From the NCBI GenBank assembly GCA_964506435.1, contig CAZDLK010000001.1, positions 62,001 to 126,000 on the forward strand: DNA of 64,000 nucleotides. Direction: 5' to 3'. The translations under genes and the position numbers were made by a program. The DNA is from JAOZHU01 sp964506435. Lineage in GTDB: Archaea; Thermoproteota; Bathyarchaeia; Bathyarchaeales; Bathycorpusculaceae. Positions 33,222-42,447 of this stretch are shown one piece after another (positions within the stretch are counted from its first letter, which is position 1; each line of letters opens with the position of its first letter). Below the pieces are notes generated by a model. The model was not told the DNA's origin. It ran no database searches and saw nothing but the letters and a program-made list of their open reading frames with translations.

Positions 33222-35127
33222 ACGTTTCTAGAATTGACGGCGCAATGGCGTTGATGCTTGCTTTTTTATCCATGAAATTAGTCAAGTTTGCAATTTTTGA
33301 TTTTTCTCCGTGGCACACGAAAATTCTTTCAGGCATAGGCTTAAGATGTGTTAAGTAACTGACTAGCTGCCGCCTATCTGAGTGCCCTGAAAAACCTTCA
33401 ATAGATTCCACTTGCAGTTTGACCTGCACTACAGCCATTTTACCTTCGTTATCCATCATTGTAACTTCGCTTACGCCTTTTTGCACGCGTTTGCCCATTG
33501 TGCCCTCAATTTGGTAACTGACAAAAATTATCGTGTTTTTATCGTCGTCAGCCCAGTTCTTGAAGTATTCAATCACAGGTCCGCCTTCAAGCATCCCCGA
33601 AGTTGCCAAAACAATGCAAGGTTCGCCATCAATTATGCCTTGCCTTACGCTGGGGTGCTCCACAATGGTGAAGTAATCTGACTGGAACGGGTTAACCTCT
33701 TCATGGAGAATGCTGTGGCGAACTTCTCTGCCCAAATACTCTGGGTACGCAGTGTGAATGGCTGTTGCCTCTGAGATCATGCCTTCAATGAACACGGGTG
33801 CTTCCTTCATCAAGCCGCGTTTCATGTAACCATCAATAATCAGCATTATTTCTTGCGCTCTGCCCACTGCGGGCACAGGAATAAGCACTTTGCCCTTGCG
33901 CTCCAAAGTTGCATTTATAATATGCGTTAAATGTTCCTCTGCTTCAACTCTGGAAGGCATAATATCGTCTGCTCCGCCGTAGGTGCTTTCGGTGATTACG
34001 GTTTCAACACGTGGAAACTCGGTTGCCGCCGCTTCCAGCAGCATGGTTCTTGAAAACTTGTAGTCGCCAGTGTAAACTATGTTGTGCAAGCCTTCACCAA
34101 TATGCAAATGCACCATGGCAGAGCCTAATATGTGCCCAGAATTATGCAGAGTTAACCGAATGTCCGGCGCAATGTCAGTCACCACGCCGAACCGCAAAGG
34201 AATAGTGTGCAAAACGCATTCGCGAACGTCCTTCTGATCATAATAGGGTGTTATTCCCTGTTTATTCGCCACATCCAAATAGTCCAACTGAAGCAGCGTC
34301 ATCAAGTTTGAAGTGGGCGCAGAGCAGTAAACAGGTCCGTCATAGCCGTATTTGTAGAGAAAGGGCACCAAGCCGCAGTGATCCAGATGCGCGTGGCTTA
34401 TGACCACAGCATCCAACGAGTCCATCTGGAATTCTGGGGAATCAAATCTTGGAAAAGTTTCAAATGGACGTTGGGAGCCAGGGTTAACGCCGCAGTCTAA
34501 GAGAACGCTGCTTTCGCGTGTTTTGACGAGGAACGCTGAGCGGCCTACTTCTTGGGCGCCTCCGAGCACGGTCAGCCGCACGTCGCCGACGTCGTAGGTT
34601 TTCGGTCGGAAGATTCTCTCGCCTATGGTGCGCAGGATTCTTTCGCGTTCTTTGCTTTCAGAATGAAGGTAATGCCGCATGTGAGTGACCATTTTTGAGC
34701 GCAGCGGTGGGCTTCTTAACACGTGGGGTCGCCACTTGGTTTTCTTTATGATTTCCTGCAGGACTGTGCCGTTTCTGCCGATGGCTAAGCCGGGTTTTTT
34801 GGTTTCGATTATGATTTCGCCTAGGCTGGGATCGAAGTTTATGTCGGTTATTTCTGCTTCTTTGTCTATCAGTTCGCGTGTTATTTTCTCTGCTTCCGCT
34901 TCTTGAAGCCTGACTGATGGGTCGGAGCGTATGACTATGCGTTTGCGGATTACGCCGACGATGTCTGCTACTATGTTGCTTTGGTCAACTAAAACTTCAG
35001 GTTTTTTAGCGTAAACAGAAAGCATAGGGCCTTCGTATTCGATGCGTGTTACTTCGGCTTCTATTGGAACGTGCTGGAGTATGTACTGGCTAATTTCTAC
35101 TTTATCCTTGTCTTGGTTTCGCGCCAC
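33208..35127 (-). CDS. aCPSF1: KH-domain beta-CASP ribonuclease, transcription terminator
   Basis: Archaeal homologue of CPSF73 that cleaves transcripts at U-rich 3' ends and drives transcription termination. N-terminal KH domains (about residues 1-145, with KKPGLAIGRNGTVLQEI as a GxxG loop), then the metallo-beta-lactamase core with SHAHLDHCG and the beta-CASP cap; the late motifs VYTGDYKF, STYGG, ATSGMLEGGP and GFSGHSDR are present. The length of 639 residues is normal. It lies 16 bases after psmB on the same strand, so the two are probably co-transcribed. Confidence 0.96.
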   Translation of the reverse strand: MARNQDKDKVEISQYILQHVPIEAEVTRIEYEGPMLSVYAKKPEVLVDQSNIVADIVGVIRKRIVIRSDPSVRLQEAEAEKITRELIDKEAEITDINFDPSLGEIIIETKKPGLAIGRNGTVLQEIIKKTKWRPHVLRSPPLRSKMVTHMRHYLHSESKERERILRTIGERIFRPKTYDVGDVRLTVLGGAQEVGRSAFLVKTRESSVLLDCGVNPGSQRPFETFPRFDSPEFQMDSLDAVVISHAHLDHCGLVPFLYKYGYDGPVYCSAPTSNLMTLLQLDYLDVANKQGITPYYDQKDVRECVLHTIPLRFGVVTDIAPDIRLTLHNSGHILGSAMVHLHIGEGLHNIVYTGDYKFSRTMLLEAAATEFPRVETVITESTYGGADDIMPSRVEAEEHLTHIINATLERKGKVLIPVPAVGRAQEIMLIIDGYMKRGLMKEAPVFIEGMISEATAIHTAYPEYLGREVRHSILHEEVNPFQSDYFTIVEHPSVRQGIIDGEPCIVLATSGMLEGGPVIEYFKNWADDDKNTIIFVSYQIEGTMGKRVQKGVSEVTMMDNEGKMAVVQVKLQVESIEGFSGHSDRRQLVSYLTHLKPMPERIFVCHGEKSKIANLTNFMDKKASINAIAPSILETFRLL

Positions 35128-35143
35128 GAGTTAAACTTCCCTT

Positions 35144-35782
35144 TTACCGTGCCAAAAGCTGGCTTTTCTCTTCAGCGGTTAATTCGCGGTAGCCACTTTT
35201 GTCGATGACTGTGACGTTGTAGTTGTTGCCGCTTGCAACGTCCCGCTTCATAGCTGCGTTAACAGCTTTAACAATAATTGGCAGTACCTCATCAACGCGC
35301 ATGCCTTCACGGTACTTGTCTTCAAGCACGCCGTAAGCTATAGGTGAGCCCGAGCCGGTTGCGACGGATTTTTCTTCGGTTAAACTTCCATACGGGTCTA
35401 AATTGAAAACGTGTGGACCTGTGTCGTCTACGCCGCCTACGAGGACTTGGGTTGCCAGCGGTATGTACCTGTTGGAGAACAATAGGTTTGCGACAAGTCT
35501 TGCCGCGGAGTTGACGGGCATTGGTCTGTTCAGGTTTATCCTGTAGAGCTGTGCGTTGGCGATGAGTATGTCGACGACTTTTTGTGCGTCGGCAACTGTT
35601 CCTGCAATTGTCATGCCTAAGTGCTCGTCGATTTTGTAGACTTTTTTTCCGAATTTGTGTGCTACGTAGAAGCCCATGGTTACTCGCGTGTCTGAGGCTA
35701 GTATGACGCCGTCTTCGCATACGACGCCTATTGTTGTTGTTCCTTTGAGTACTAACTGATTAACTGCATTGTTCTGTGCCAT
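35144..35782 (-). CDS. psmB: Archaeal proteasome beta subunit
   Basis: Catalytic subunit of the 20S proteasome. Autocleavage between Gly14 and Thr15 (VLKG|TTTIGV) exposes the Thr nucleophile after a 14-residue propeptide. Asp31 (ASDTR) and the Lys in the KFGKKVYKID region complete the active site, and the GSGSPIAYGVLED stretch is typical. Mature length about 198. Upstream of aCPSF1 in the same direction. Confidence 0.96.
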   Translation of the reverse strand: MAQNNAVNQLVLKGTTTIGVVCEDGVILASDTRVTMGFYVAHKFGKKVYKIDEHLGMTIAGTVADAQKVVDILIANAQLYRINLNRPMPVNSAARLVANLLFSNRYIPLATQVLVGGVDDTGPHVFNLDPYGSLTEEKSVATGSGSPIAYGVLEDKYREGMRVDEVLPIIVKAVNAAMKRDVASGNNYNVTVIDKSGYRELTAEEKSQLLAR

Positions 35783-36257
35783 ACTGGTTTGTCTCCCTAA
35801 AACTTGGATTCGTTGAGAATTCCATTACTAGGAAGTAGCAAGATGTATTCGCTCTGTGGAGTTAATTAATATTACGGTTTGATAATTTTGAATGGAACAC
35901 CATATCTGCATGGTTGTGATTCATGGTTGATTATGGCAAATGCAACGCAGAACTAGTGTTGAATCGAGCAGGGGGGCGATTAATGCGTGATTTTTCGTTG
36001 TTAAACAACCATTGGCGTACGACGTTATCGATTAAAGGCTACTGCGGTAGGCAAGTTAGTTTTTCTGGACTGTTGTGTGCTATTGCGTGTGGTAGTCTAT
36101 ACCCCCTCTTATTTATAGGCGGTTTATGTAGTGTTGGAAGTGCTGTGCAGGATAGACCCTCTATAGGTTTCTGCAATGAACCACTAATAGGCTCCAAATA
36201 TGAACAGGCTTCTGCTGTTTGCTCGAAAAAACAATAGAAAAAAAGGAGTTGTGCTTT
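35783..36257. other. Long intergenic region, no gene, structured or promoter-like elements
   Basis: Between the 3' end of the AIM24-like gene and psmB, both minus strand. A 104-codon open frame on the plus strand lacks any family pattern and I do not accept it. Visible: a minus-strand TATA box CTATAAATA (36110-36118) followed by GGGGGTATAGAC, a CCCCCC run on the minus strand near 35971-35976 that could pair with the G-run, and a GTTGTT/AACAAC hairpin at 35997-36010. Confidence 0.4.
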
Positions 36258-36953
36258 TTAGCGGGCTTTTGAGCGTACGCGTGGTTCCAGCAGGGTCCAG
36301 AGCCAGTCTACGAATTCTCTGAGGTTCTTGGTTTGTATGTAGATTTCGCCTGGTCCAGTTATCTGTGTTACTAAGCCTTCGCCGCCTAGGATGGTTTCTT
36401 TTAGTCCGCCGAATCTGGTTACTTTGTAGCTGCATGTGTCGCTGAAGCCGACCAAGTGGAAGTTGTCCACTATCATTGTTTGTCCAGGTTGCAGAACATG
36501 CGTGTCTATGGCTCCGAAAGTATTGATGAATAGTAATCCTGTGCCTTTTGCTTTGAGCATGAATAAGCCTTGTCCGAATAGGCCTTTGGTGAAGCCTTCC
36601 CATTTCACGTCTAAGTCAACAGTGTTTGTGGATGCGATGTAAGCGGATTTTTGTATGATGTAGCCTTGGTTCGGCTTAACTTCAAGCATGGTTATGTCGC
36701 CTACGGGCGCGGAGACAAACGCGGCTTCTGCTGGTCCTCTGGTTGCGGTGTAATCGTTAACCCAGAAGGATTGCCCGCCGATGAGGCTTAGGCCTAAGCT
36801 GCCTAGGAGGCTTTTTTCGCGTTTTCGCGTGTGTGCTTCTATGCTGGGGTCCATGTAAGTCATGGCGCCTGATTCAGCGGTTATGGTTTCGCCCTGTTCC
36901 AAGTTCACGACGAGCATGGCGTAGGAGGGTTTGTACTTGATTTCGTATCTCAT
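36258..36953 (-). CDS. AIM24 / TIGR00266 family protein
   Basis: 231 residues of the TIGR00266 (AIM24-like) beta-rich family: YAMLVVNLEQGETITAESGAM at the start, then SLLGSLGLSLIGGQSFWVN, GPGEIYIQT near the end. Several glycine-rich strands as in the trimeric barrel of this family. Role not established in archaea; the yeast relative is mitochondrial. Isolated gene. Confidence 0.9.
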   Translation of the reverse strand: MRYEIKYKPSYAMLVVNLEQGETITAESGAMTYMDPSIEAHTRKREKSLLGSLGLSLIGGQSFWVNDYTATRGPAEAAFVSAPVGDITMLEVKPNQGYIIQKSAYIASTNTVDLDVKWEGFTKGLFGQGLFMLKAKGTGLLFINTFGAIDTHVLQPGQTMIVDNFHLVGFSDTCSYKVTRFGGLKETILGGEGLVTQITGPGEIYIQTKNLREFVDWLWTLLEPRVRSKAR

Positions 36954-37081
36954 TACATTTTCGCCTCTAATGCTAAAGTATATGGTGCAAGATAAAGGTT
37001 AATTAAAGTATAAACCATGGAAAAGGCTATAACGTGCGGTAAGAAAGTATTCTGAAAGACGCTACCAAGTAGGTTGAAAAA

Positions 37082-37357
37082 ATGACTGAAGAAAACAAAA
37101 GTTTTGATGAAGCAATGAGCAACAGCAAAAATGAATTAGAAGCTTTGAGAACGGAACTGAACGCGGTGATGGTCAAATGCGGTTTGCGTGCCTTACGCTT
37201 GTACCAGACAGGAAAAAATTTCCCGCTGAAGCCCATGGAAATTAAGTCACTGGTGAAATACGAGTTGGACAATGTACTCGCCGATTTGACTCAGCCGAAT
37301 AACATCGAAGCGATAATCCAGAAAACAGCGCTGGACTGGGAAAAACAACAAAAATAA
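37082..37357 (+). CDS. Hypothetical helical protein
   Basis: 91 residues, strongly helical (SFDEAMSNSKNELEALRTEL may form a coiled coil, residues 8-27), then MVKCGLRALRLYQTGKNFPL and a second helical half. No recognised family. It lies 70 bases before RIO2 on the same strand. Confidence 0.55.
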   Translation: MTEENKSFDEAMSNSKNELEALRTELNAVMVKCGLRALRLYQTGKNFPLKPMEIKSLVKYELDNVLADLTQPNNIEAIIQKTALDWEKQQK

Positions 37358-37428
37358 CCATATAACCCTTTTTTATGCTAGATTAAACTTCACATTCTTA
37401 TTAAGACGTAGCAGCGTATCTCTGTTGT

Positions 37429-38328
37429 ATGTCGTCAGCTGACGTTGCAGTTCGCGTATTCCGCAAGCTGGAAAGTGAAGACCTCAGAATACTGCACATC
37501 ATCGAGGCAGCCATGAGTAAACGCGCTTTCGTCCCGAAAACGCAAATCGCAAAATATGCTAAACTGCCAATGGACAGAATAGACTTCACCATTGACAAAC
37601 TCAACAAACTAGGCTTAATCTACAGCATGCACGGAGCTTATGTCGGGTACACGCTGAACTACGCAGGCTACGATTGCCTAGCCATAAACACCTTTGTAAA
37701 AGCAAACCTCATCGACGCTTTCGGGCAGACGCTAGGCGTGGGCAAAGAAGCCGATGTCTACGATGCACTAACGCAGACGGGTACACGCGTAGCCGTAAAA
37801 TTTCACAGGTTGGGCAGAATAAGCTTCAGGCAGACCAGACGCAAACGCGGCTACGCAGCGGAACATGCAGGCTGGCTTTTCCAGTCGCGGTTGGCGGCAG
37901 AACGTGAATTCCACGCGTTAAAGCTTGTTTACGCGCAGGGCGTTGCGGTGCCAGAGCCGTTAAGCCAGAATCGTCACGCCATAGTCATGGGCATGATTGA
38001 GGGCGCCGAGTTGGCAAAGTGGAAAGCGCTTCCTGCGCCTGAGAAGGTGCTGAAGGAGATTTTGCGCAACGCGAAAAAAGCTTACGTAAAGGCACATGTG
38101 GTCCACGCAGACCTCAGCGAATACAACATCATCCTAAAGCCCAGTATGCATGTGCTGATTATTGATTGGCCGCAATACGTGGCGGCGGACCATCCTAACG
38201 CGCAAGAACTGCTAATGCGTGATGTTGAAAACGTTCTCACATATTTCAGCCGCAGATATAGACTAAACGTGAAGAACAAGGGAGCCTATGCGTACGTGAC
38301 TGGAAAAGGCCGGTCGTTCGCGTTCTAA
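37429..38328 (+). CDS. RIO2-type serine/threonine protein kinase/ATPase
   Basis: RIO2 kinase acting in small ribosomal subunit maturation. N-terminal winged helix (about residues 1-90), ATP loop GVGKEADVYDAL (about 104-115), the catalytic HADLSEYNII (about 224-233) and metal-binding IIDWPQYV (about 240-247). Length 299 is normal for archaeal Rio2. Converges on the Sm-like gene with four bases overlap. Confidence 0.95.
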   Translation: MSSADVAVRVFRKLESEDLRILHIIEAAMSKRAFVPKTQIAKYAKLPMDRIDFTIDKLNKLGLIYSMHGAYVGYTLNYAGYDCLAINTFVKANLIDAFGQTLGVGKEADVYDALTQTGTRVAVKFHRLGRISFRQTRRKRGYAAEHAGWLFQSRLAAEREFHALKLVYAQGVAVPEPLSQNRHAIVMGMIEGAELAKWKALPAPEKVLKEILRNAKKAYVKAHVVHADLSEYNIILKPSMHVLIIDWPQYVAADHPNAQELLMRDVENVLTYFSRRYRLNVKNKGAYAYVTGKGRSFAF

Positions 38329-38576
38329 TGCTTAGTCAGCACAATGTAGAGGATGTTGTTTCCGCGGAGCAGCACGTTCCCGTAGTTCGTGAGCAACTGC
38401 TCGTCTTTGCATTCTGTTGCGCCTTCAAGGAGAATGTTCATGTGCCCGTCGCATTTTATCATTGTTCCCTTGTATTCGCAGCCGTTTTTGAGGACGACTT
38501 CGATGTTTCCATGGAGCTGTTTAATTAGGACGTTTAAGGGTTTTTTACTTGGTTCCATCATAGTACCGTGTTCCAT
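38325..38576 (-). CDS. Sm-like (Lsm) RNA-binding protein
   Basis: Archaeal Lsm protein that forms a ring binding U-rich RNA. Sm1 motif: LHGNIEVVLKNGCEYKGTMI with DGHMNILLEGA; Sm2: NVLLRGNNILYIVL. An upstream ATG at 38609 would begin only a few bases after a TATA box (38613-38621), ahead of the expected transcription start, so I prefer ATG 38576; ATG 38558 (MEPSKKPLNVL) is also possible. About 83 residues. Confidence 0.92.
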   Translation of the reverse strand: MEHGTMMEPSKKPLNVLIKQLHGNIEVVLKNGCEYKGTMIKCDGHMNILLEGATECKDEQLLTNYGNVLLRGNNILYIVLTKH

Positions 38577-38612
38577 TAGAGTCAATCCATGCACATAAGC
38601 ACAAGTCATCAG

Positions 38613-38621
38613 ATATAAAAG
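38613..38621 (-). promoter_or_regulatory. TATA box of the Lsm gene
   Basis: CTTTTATAT on the minus strand. Transcription from about 38590 leaves a leader of 10-15 bases before ATG 38576 and excludes the start at 38609. Confidence 0.55.
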
Positions 38622-38811
38622 TTTTATCTAACAACAAGAATTTTGGCAAGGTCGAAACCTCACTTTTGCCCCGTGAAAACGCGGCAGTCTGCGAGGTAAA
38701 CCGTGGAAAACAGGTGCGGTGTGCTTTTCAACGTGTAGTGAACTCTTAATTCAGTTTTTTCCATCAGCAAGTAAAAAAAGTAAACAAGAAAAAAATGGCG
38801 GCACGCTTTAG

Positions 38812-40053
38812 TTATTTTCTGATTTGGCCGCTGCCCAGAATGAAATACTTAATTGTAGTCAAGTGCTGAGCACTCATAGGTCCTCGTGCATGCAGTTTCT
38901 GCGTGCTGATGCCGATTTCCGCGCCTAAACCGAACTGGTTACCATCCGTGAAACGCGTAGACGCATTCCAGTAAACAGCCGCGGAATCTACTTCCCTGAT
39001 GAAACGCCACGCCTTCTCAAAACTCGCCGTTAAAATCGAATCCGAATGCTTCGTACCGTACTTGTTGATGTGTGCAATTGCTTCATCCAGACTTTCCACA
39101 ACTTTTACACCAATTATCAAATCCAAATACTCAGTGCCCCAGTCCTCTTCAGTAGCAAGCTTAACATCGGGCACTATTTTTGCGGTTTTCTCGCAACCCC
39201 TAACTTCAACGCCATTTGCCCTGAGCGCCGCGATTGCCGCGGGCAGAAAACGCTCCGCTACACTGCTGTGCACAAGAAGCTTCTCTGCAGCGTTACACGT
39301 TCCAGGCCTCTGGCATTTAGCGTTCACTATTATCGCCACCGCCCTGTCTAAGTCAGCGTCTTCCTCAACGTAAACATGACAGTTACCTGTGCCAGTTTCA
39401 ATAACGGGAATAGACGCTTTCTCCACAACTGTCCGAATCAAATCCGCTCCGCCGCGGGGAATCAGCACGTCCACGTACTTACGCATCTGCATGAACTCCT
39501 CTGCGACGCGTCTATCCGTTGAACTGATAACTTGCACTGCGTCAACAGGCACAGAGGTCGCCGCTAACGCGTCGCGCAACACATTGCCTATTTCAATATT
39601 AGAGTTAATTGCGTCGGAGCCGCCTCTGAGAATCACGGCGTTGCCTGATTTTATGCAGATTCCCGTAGCATCCGACGTAACGTCTGGCCTTGACTCGTAA
39701 ATTATGCCAACTACGCCTAAGGGCACACGCATCTGCCCGATTACTAACCCGTTAGGCCTAGTCCATGTGCTGACGATTTCGCCTATAGGGTCACGCAGCG
39801 CGGCGACTTCACGCAAACAACGCGCCATGTTCGCTATTTTTCGTTTATCCAAAGCCAGCCTGTCCAGTAACGCGGTTTTCAAGCCTTTGGCTTTGGCAGC
39901 CTCCGCGTCTTTCTTGTTGGCTGAGAGGATTTTATCCGCGTTTGCCTCAAGCGCGTCAGCCATCTTGCAGATAGCCTCGTTCCTAGCTTCGCATGAAAGC
40001 TGAGCCAGTTGAACAGAGGCAGCCTGTGCGTTTTTGCATATTTCCAACATCAT
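38812..40053 (-). CDS. proA: Glutamate-5-semialdehyde dehydrogenase (gamma-glutamyl phosphate reductase)
   Basis: Second step of proline synthesis: NADPH-dependent reduction of gamma-glutamyl phosphate. The aldehyde-dehydrogenase-fold motifs are intact: the nucleotide site VILRGGSDAINSN, ETGTGNCHVYVEEDAD, and the catalytic cysteine in KCQRPGTCNAAEKLL. At 413 residues it has bacterial ProA length. The start overlaps the proB stop by four bases, so the genes are coupled. proC is not in the window. Confidence 0.97.
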   Translation of the reverse strand: MMLEICKNAQAASVQLAQLSCEARNEAICKMADALEANADKILSANKKDAEAAKAKGLKTALLDRLALDKRKIANMARCLREVAALRDPIGEIVSTWTRPNGLVIGQMRVPLGVVGIIYESRPDVTSDATGICIKSGNAVILRGGSDAINSNIEIGNVLRDALAATSVPVDAVQVISSTDRRVAEEFMQMRKYVDVLIPRGGADLIRTVVEKASIPVIETGTGNCHVYVEEDADLDRAVAIIVNAKCQRPGTCNAAEKLLVHSSVAERFLPAAIAALRANGVEVRGCEKTAKIVPDVKLATEEDWGTEYLDLIIGVKVVESLDEAIAHINKYGTKHSDSILTASFEKAWRFIREVDSAAVYWNASTRFTDGNQFGLGAEIGISTQKLHARGPMSAQHLTTIKYFILGSGQIRK

Positions 40054-41180
40054 TCTGTTTCCCTCAAGAGGTGTATATGCTTACGTTCAATAACTTCTTT
40101 TTGGCGAATATAACCCAACTGCTTCTTAACCTCGCTGATTTGCAAGCCTTTTATCAGGTTTAACTCGCCACTATTATAGTTCGGATTACCCTTAGCAAAC
40201 TCAACGTTGCATTCATCCACTAGGCTCACAACGTCGCCTTCACCGAAATGCCCCACAACTTTGCTTACACCCACAGGCAAAAGACTTGAACCTTCAAGTA
40301 TTGCCTTTTTGGCGCCTTCGTTAACGTGAATTTGGCCCTTAACTGAAGCGCCATAAGCTATCCAACGTTTCACGGCGGGCATCCGCTTCTGCGCCTTAAA
40401 GTACGTGCCCACTTCTTTGCCTGCGAGAATGTCCACTAAGACGTTTTCTCTTCGGCTGTTAGCCACCACCACGGGTATGCCGCATGACGTGGCGATTTCC
40501 GCGGCGCGCACCTTGCTTTGTATGCCGCCTCTGCCCCACCTGCTTTTCCCGTTAAGCGTGTTTTTCAGTTCCGCTGTGATGTTTTCCACAGTTTTTATCA
40601 ATGTTGCTTCAGGATTTTGCGGGTCAGTCGTGTACAAGCCGTCTACGTCAGACAATATCACGACGAGGTTTGCTCTTATGGCGTTGGCTACGAGAACTGA
40701 GAGGATGTCGTTGTCGCTGAAGTTCACGCGGTAACCCTCAGTTAACGGCGTCAACTCGTCAACAGATGTGACGTCATTCTCGTTTATTATTGGAACAACG
40801 GCTGTCTTCAAGAGCATCTCCAGAACATTGCATGTGTGCACGTAGGAAGCCCTGTTGGACAAGTCCTCAGCAGTCAGCAGAATCTGCGCAACTTTGAGCC
40901 CGTGTTGTTTGAATAGTTCGCGGTACTTTGCCATGAGCACGCTTTGCCCTGTGGCGGCTGCGGCTTGCTGAAAAACGATGTCGTTAGGCTTCGGAGCGAT
41001 GCCAAGCTCAGCTATGCCTGCGGCTACAGCGCCAGAAGTCACCAATACTATTCTGTCGCCTTGCTTGTGTACGGCAGCTATCTGCTGGGTTAGCCTCTGC
41101 ATTTCCTCTTTATCTAGCTTGCCGTCGCTTGTTGTTATGCCGCTGGTGCCGACTTTCACCACGACTAATTTTTGAGCCAT
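40050..41180 (-). CDS. proB: Glutamate 5-kinase with PUA domain
   Basis: Phosphorylates glutamate to start proline synthesis. N-terminal amino-acid-kinase domain (VVVKVGTSGITTSDGKLD, then VTSGAVAAGIAELG, INENDVTSVDE and SDVDGLYTTDP) and C-terminal PUA domain (about residues 275-360, with AYGASVKGQIHVNEGAKKAI). Length 376 and domain order match bacterial ProB. Proline usually feedback-inhibits it. First gene of the proBA operon. Confidence 0.97.
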   Translation of the reverse strand: MAQKLVVVKVGTSGITTSDGKLDKEEMQRLTQQIAAVHKQGDRIVLVTSGAVAAGIAELGIAPKPNDIVFQQAAAATGQSVLMAKYRELFKQHGLKVAQILLTAEDLSNRASYVHTCNVLEMLLKTAVVPIINENDVTSVDELTPLTEGYRVNFSDNDILSVLVANAIRANLVVILSDVDGLYTTDPQNPEATLIKTVENITAELKNTLNGKSRWGRGGIQSKVRAAEIATSCGIPVVVANSRRENVLVDILAGKEVGTYFKAQKRMPAVKRWIAYGASVKGQIHVNEGAKKAILEGSSLLPVGVSKVVGHFGEGDVVSLVDECNVEFAKGNPNYNSGELNLIKGLQISEVKKQLGYIRQKEVIERKHIHLLRETE

Positions 41181-41314
41181 CCCGACATTCGCCTTCCTTG
41201 TTTAAAGTGCAGTTTATGGTTGAAGTTGCTTTTGTATTGCACATATGTTCATCCACCTTAAAAATACAATCCTGCACAGGTGAAAGTTAATTACGCATAA
41301 GGCGAATGTAAACT

Positions 41315-42442
41315 GTGAGGCAAAAGCAAACCGTGAAGATAATCGAGAAAAACCTTGACCGAGACTTCATCAAAGTAGTCCCAGACTCGCAGGATGACCT
41401 GTGGCACCTCTACAACAGCATCTACAAGGGCGACGAAGTTTACGCTTACTCTTCACGAGCAATAAAAACTGACCAAGAATATTCGCGCCCGAAAAGCGCG
41501 GAACGCGTTTCCGCCTTCATGGGCGTCAAAGTGGAGTCAGTAAGCTGGGACAAGTTCCTCGGCAAACTACGAGTTCACGGATTAATCTGCCACGCGCCAG
41601 AAATCATCCCCACAGGCGCACATCACACACTAAACATCGCGTTAAACCAGCCTCTGACAATAGTCAAAAGAGAATGGCCTAAACACATTGTTGACAGGTT
41701 AACGCGGGCAAGCGAAACCGAAAAGGCGCTGTTGATTCTGGCTATTGACGATGAAGGCTTCGCCATAGCTGAAACCAAACAGTACGGCGTAGAAATGAAA
41801 GTGGAAGAACGCGTGAAACTGCCTGGAAAACTGGAAGCTGAAAAACGAAGCGCCGTCATGAAAGACTACTTCAACCGCGCATTAAACAGCCTGAGCCAAC
41901 TGTGGGCAGCACAGCACAACCTAATAGTAATCGTAGGCGTTGGCTTCGTAAAGAACGATTTCGCAAAATTTGTTGCGGATAACGCAGGCGACTTGGCGAA
42001 GGCAGTTGTGGACGTGAAAAGCGTCAACAACGGCGGCGTCAGCGGCATCTACGAAGCCTTGCGCTCAGGTGTTCTCCTGAAGGCAGCGGCGCAACTGCGT
42101 ATTGTTGATGAAACAGAGACTATGGAGGAAGCCATGAAGCGCTTGGGAAAGGGCGAAGCCACGGTTACTTATGGGCTTGGCGCGGTTGAGCAGGCGGTGC
42201 AAGTGTGCGCGGTTGAAAAGCTGATTGTGGCGGACACGATGCTGCGTGAATCTGAGGAAGAGCAGCGGTTGCATTTGGAGACGCTTATGCGTGCGGTGGA
42301 GCAGCGGCGCGGCAGCGTTGCTGTAGTCAGCACGGAACATGAGGCAGGCGCGAAGCTTCTTGCTTTAGGCGGAATCGTAGCGCTTCTCAGATTTCCAGTT
42401 TACGCTAGTTCTTCGAAAAATGAGGGAATGGGTTCTTCCTGA
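41315..42442 (+). CDS. pelA: Pelota-like mRNA surveillance factor
   Basis: eRF1-related protein that rescues stalled ribosomes with ABCE1 or an aEF1A partner. N-terminal Sm-like domain (KNLDRDFIKVVPDSQDDLWH), central domain (ALLILAIDDEGFAIAETKQY ... NLIVIVGVGFVKNDF) and C-terminal L7Ae-like domain (GLGAVEQAVQVCAVEKLIVA). No GGQ motif, as expected for Pelota. GTG 41315 is given; GTG 41333 (MKIIEKNLDRDF) matches the family start equally well. About 375 residues. Confidence 0.95.
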   Translation: MRQKQTVKIIEKNLDRDFIKVVPDSQDDLWHLYNSIYKGDEVYAYSSRAIKTDQEYSRPKSAERVSAFMGVKVESVSWDKFLGKLRVHGLICHAPEIIPTGAHHTLNIALNQPLTIVKREWPKHIVDRLTRASETEKALLILAIDDEGFAIAETKQYGVEMKVEERVKLPGKLEAEKRSAVMKDYFNRALNSLSQLWAAQHNLIVIVGVGFVKNDFAKFVADNAGDLAKAVVDVKSVNNGGVSGIYEALRSGVLLKAAAQLRIVDETETMEEAMKRLGKGEATVTYGLGAVEQAVQVCAVEKLIVADTMLRESEEEQRLHLETLMRAVEQRRGSVAVVSTEHEAGAKLLALGGIVALLRFPVYASSSKNEGMGSS

Positions 42443-42447
42443 GAGCA

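Noticed and set aside
35923..36237. 104-codon open frame on plus strand
   Set aside because: No recognisable domain or binding site, and it covers promoter-like elements; more likely chance.
40050..41180. ProB read as an archaeal isopentenyl phosphate kinase or MfnE paralogue
   Set aside because: The C-terminal PUA domain and overlap with proA fix it as glutamate 5-kinase.
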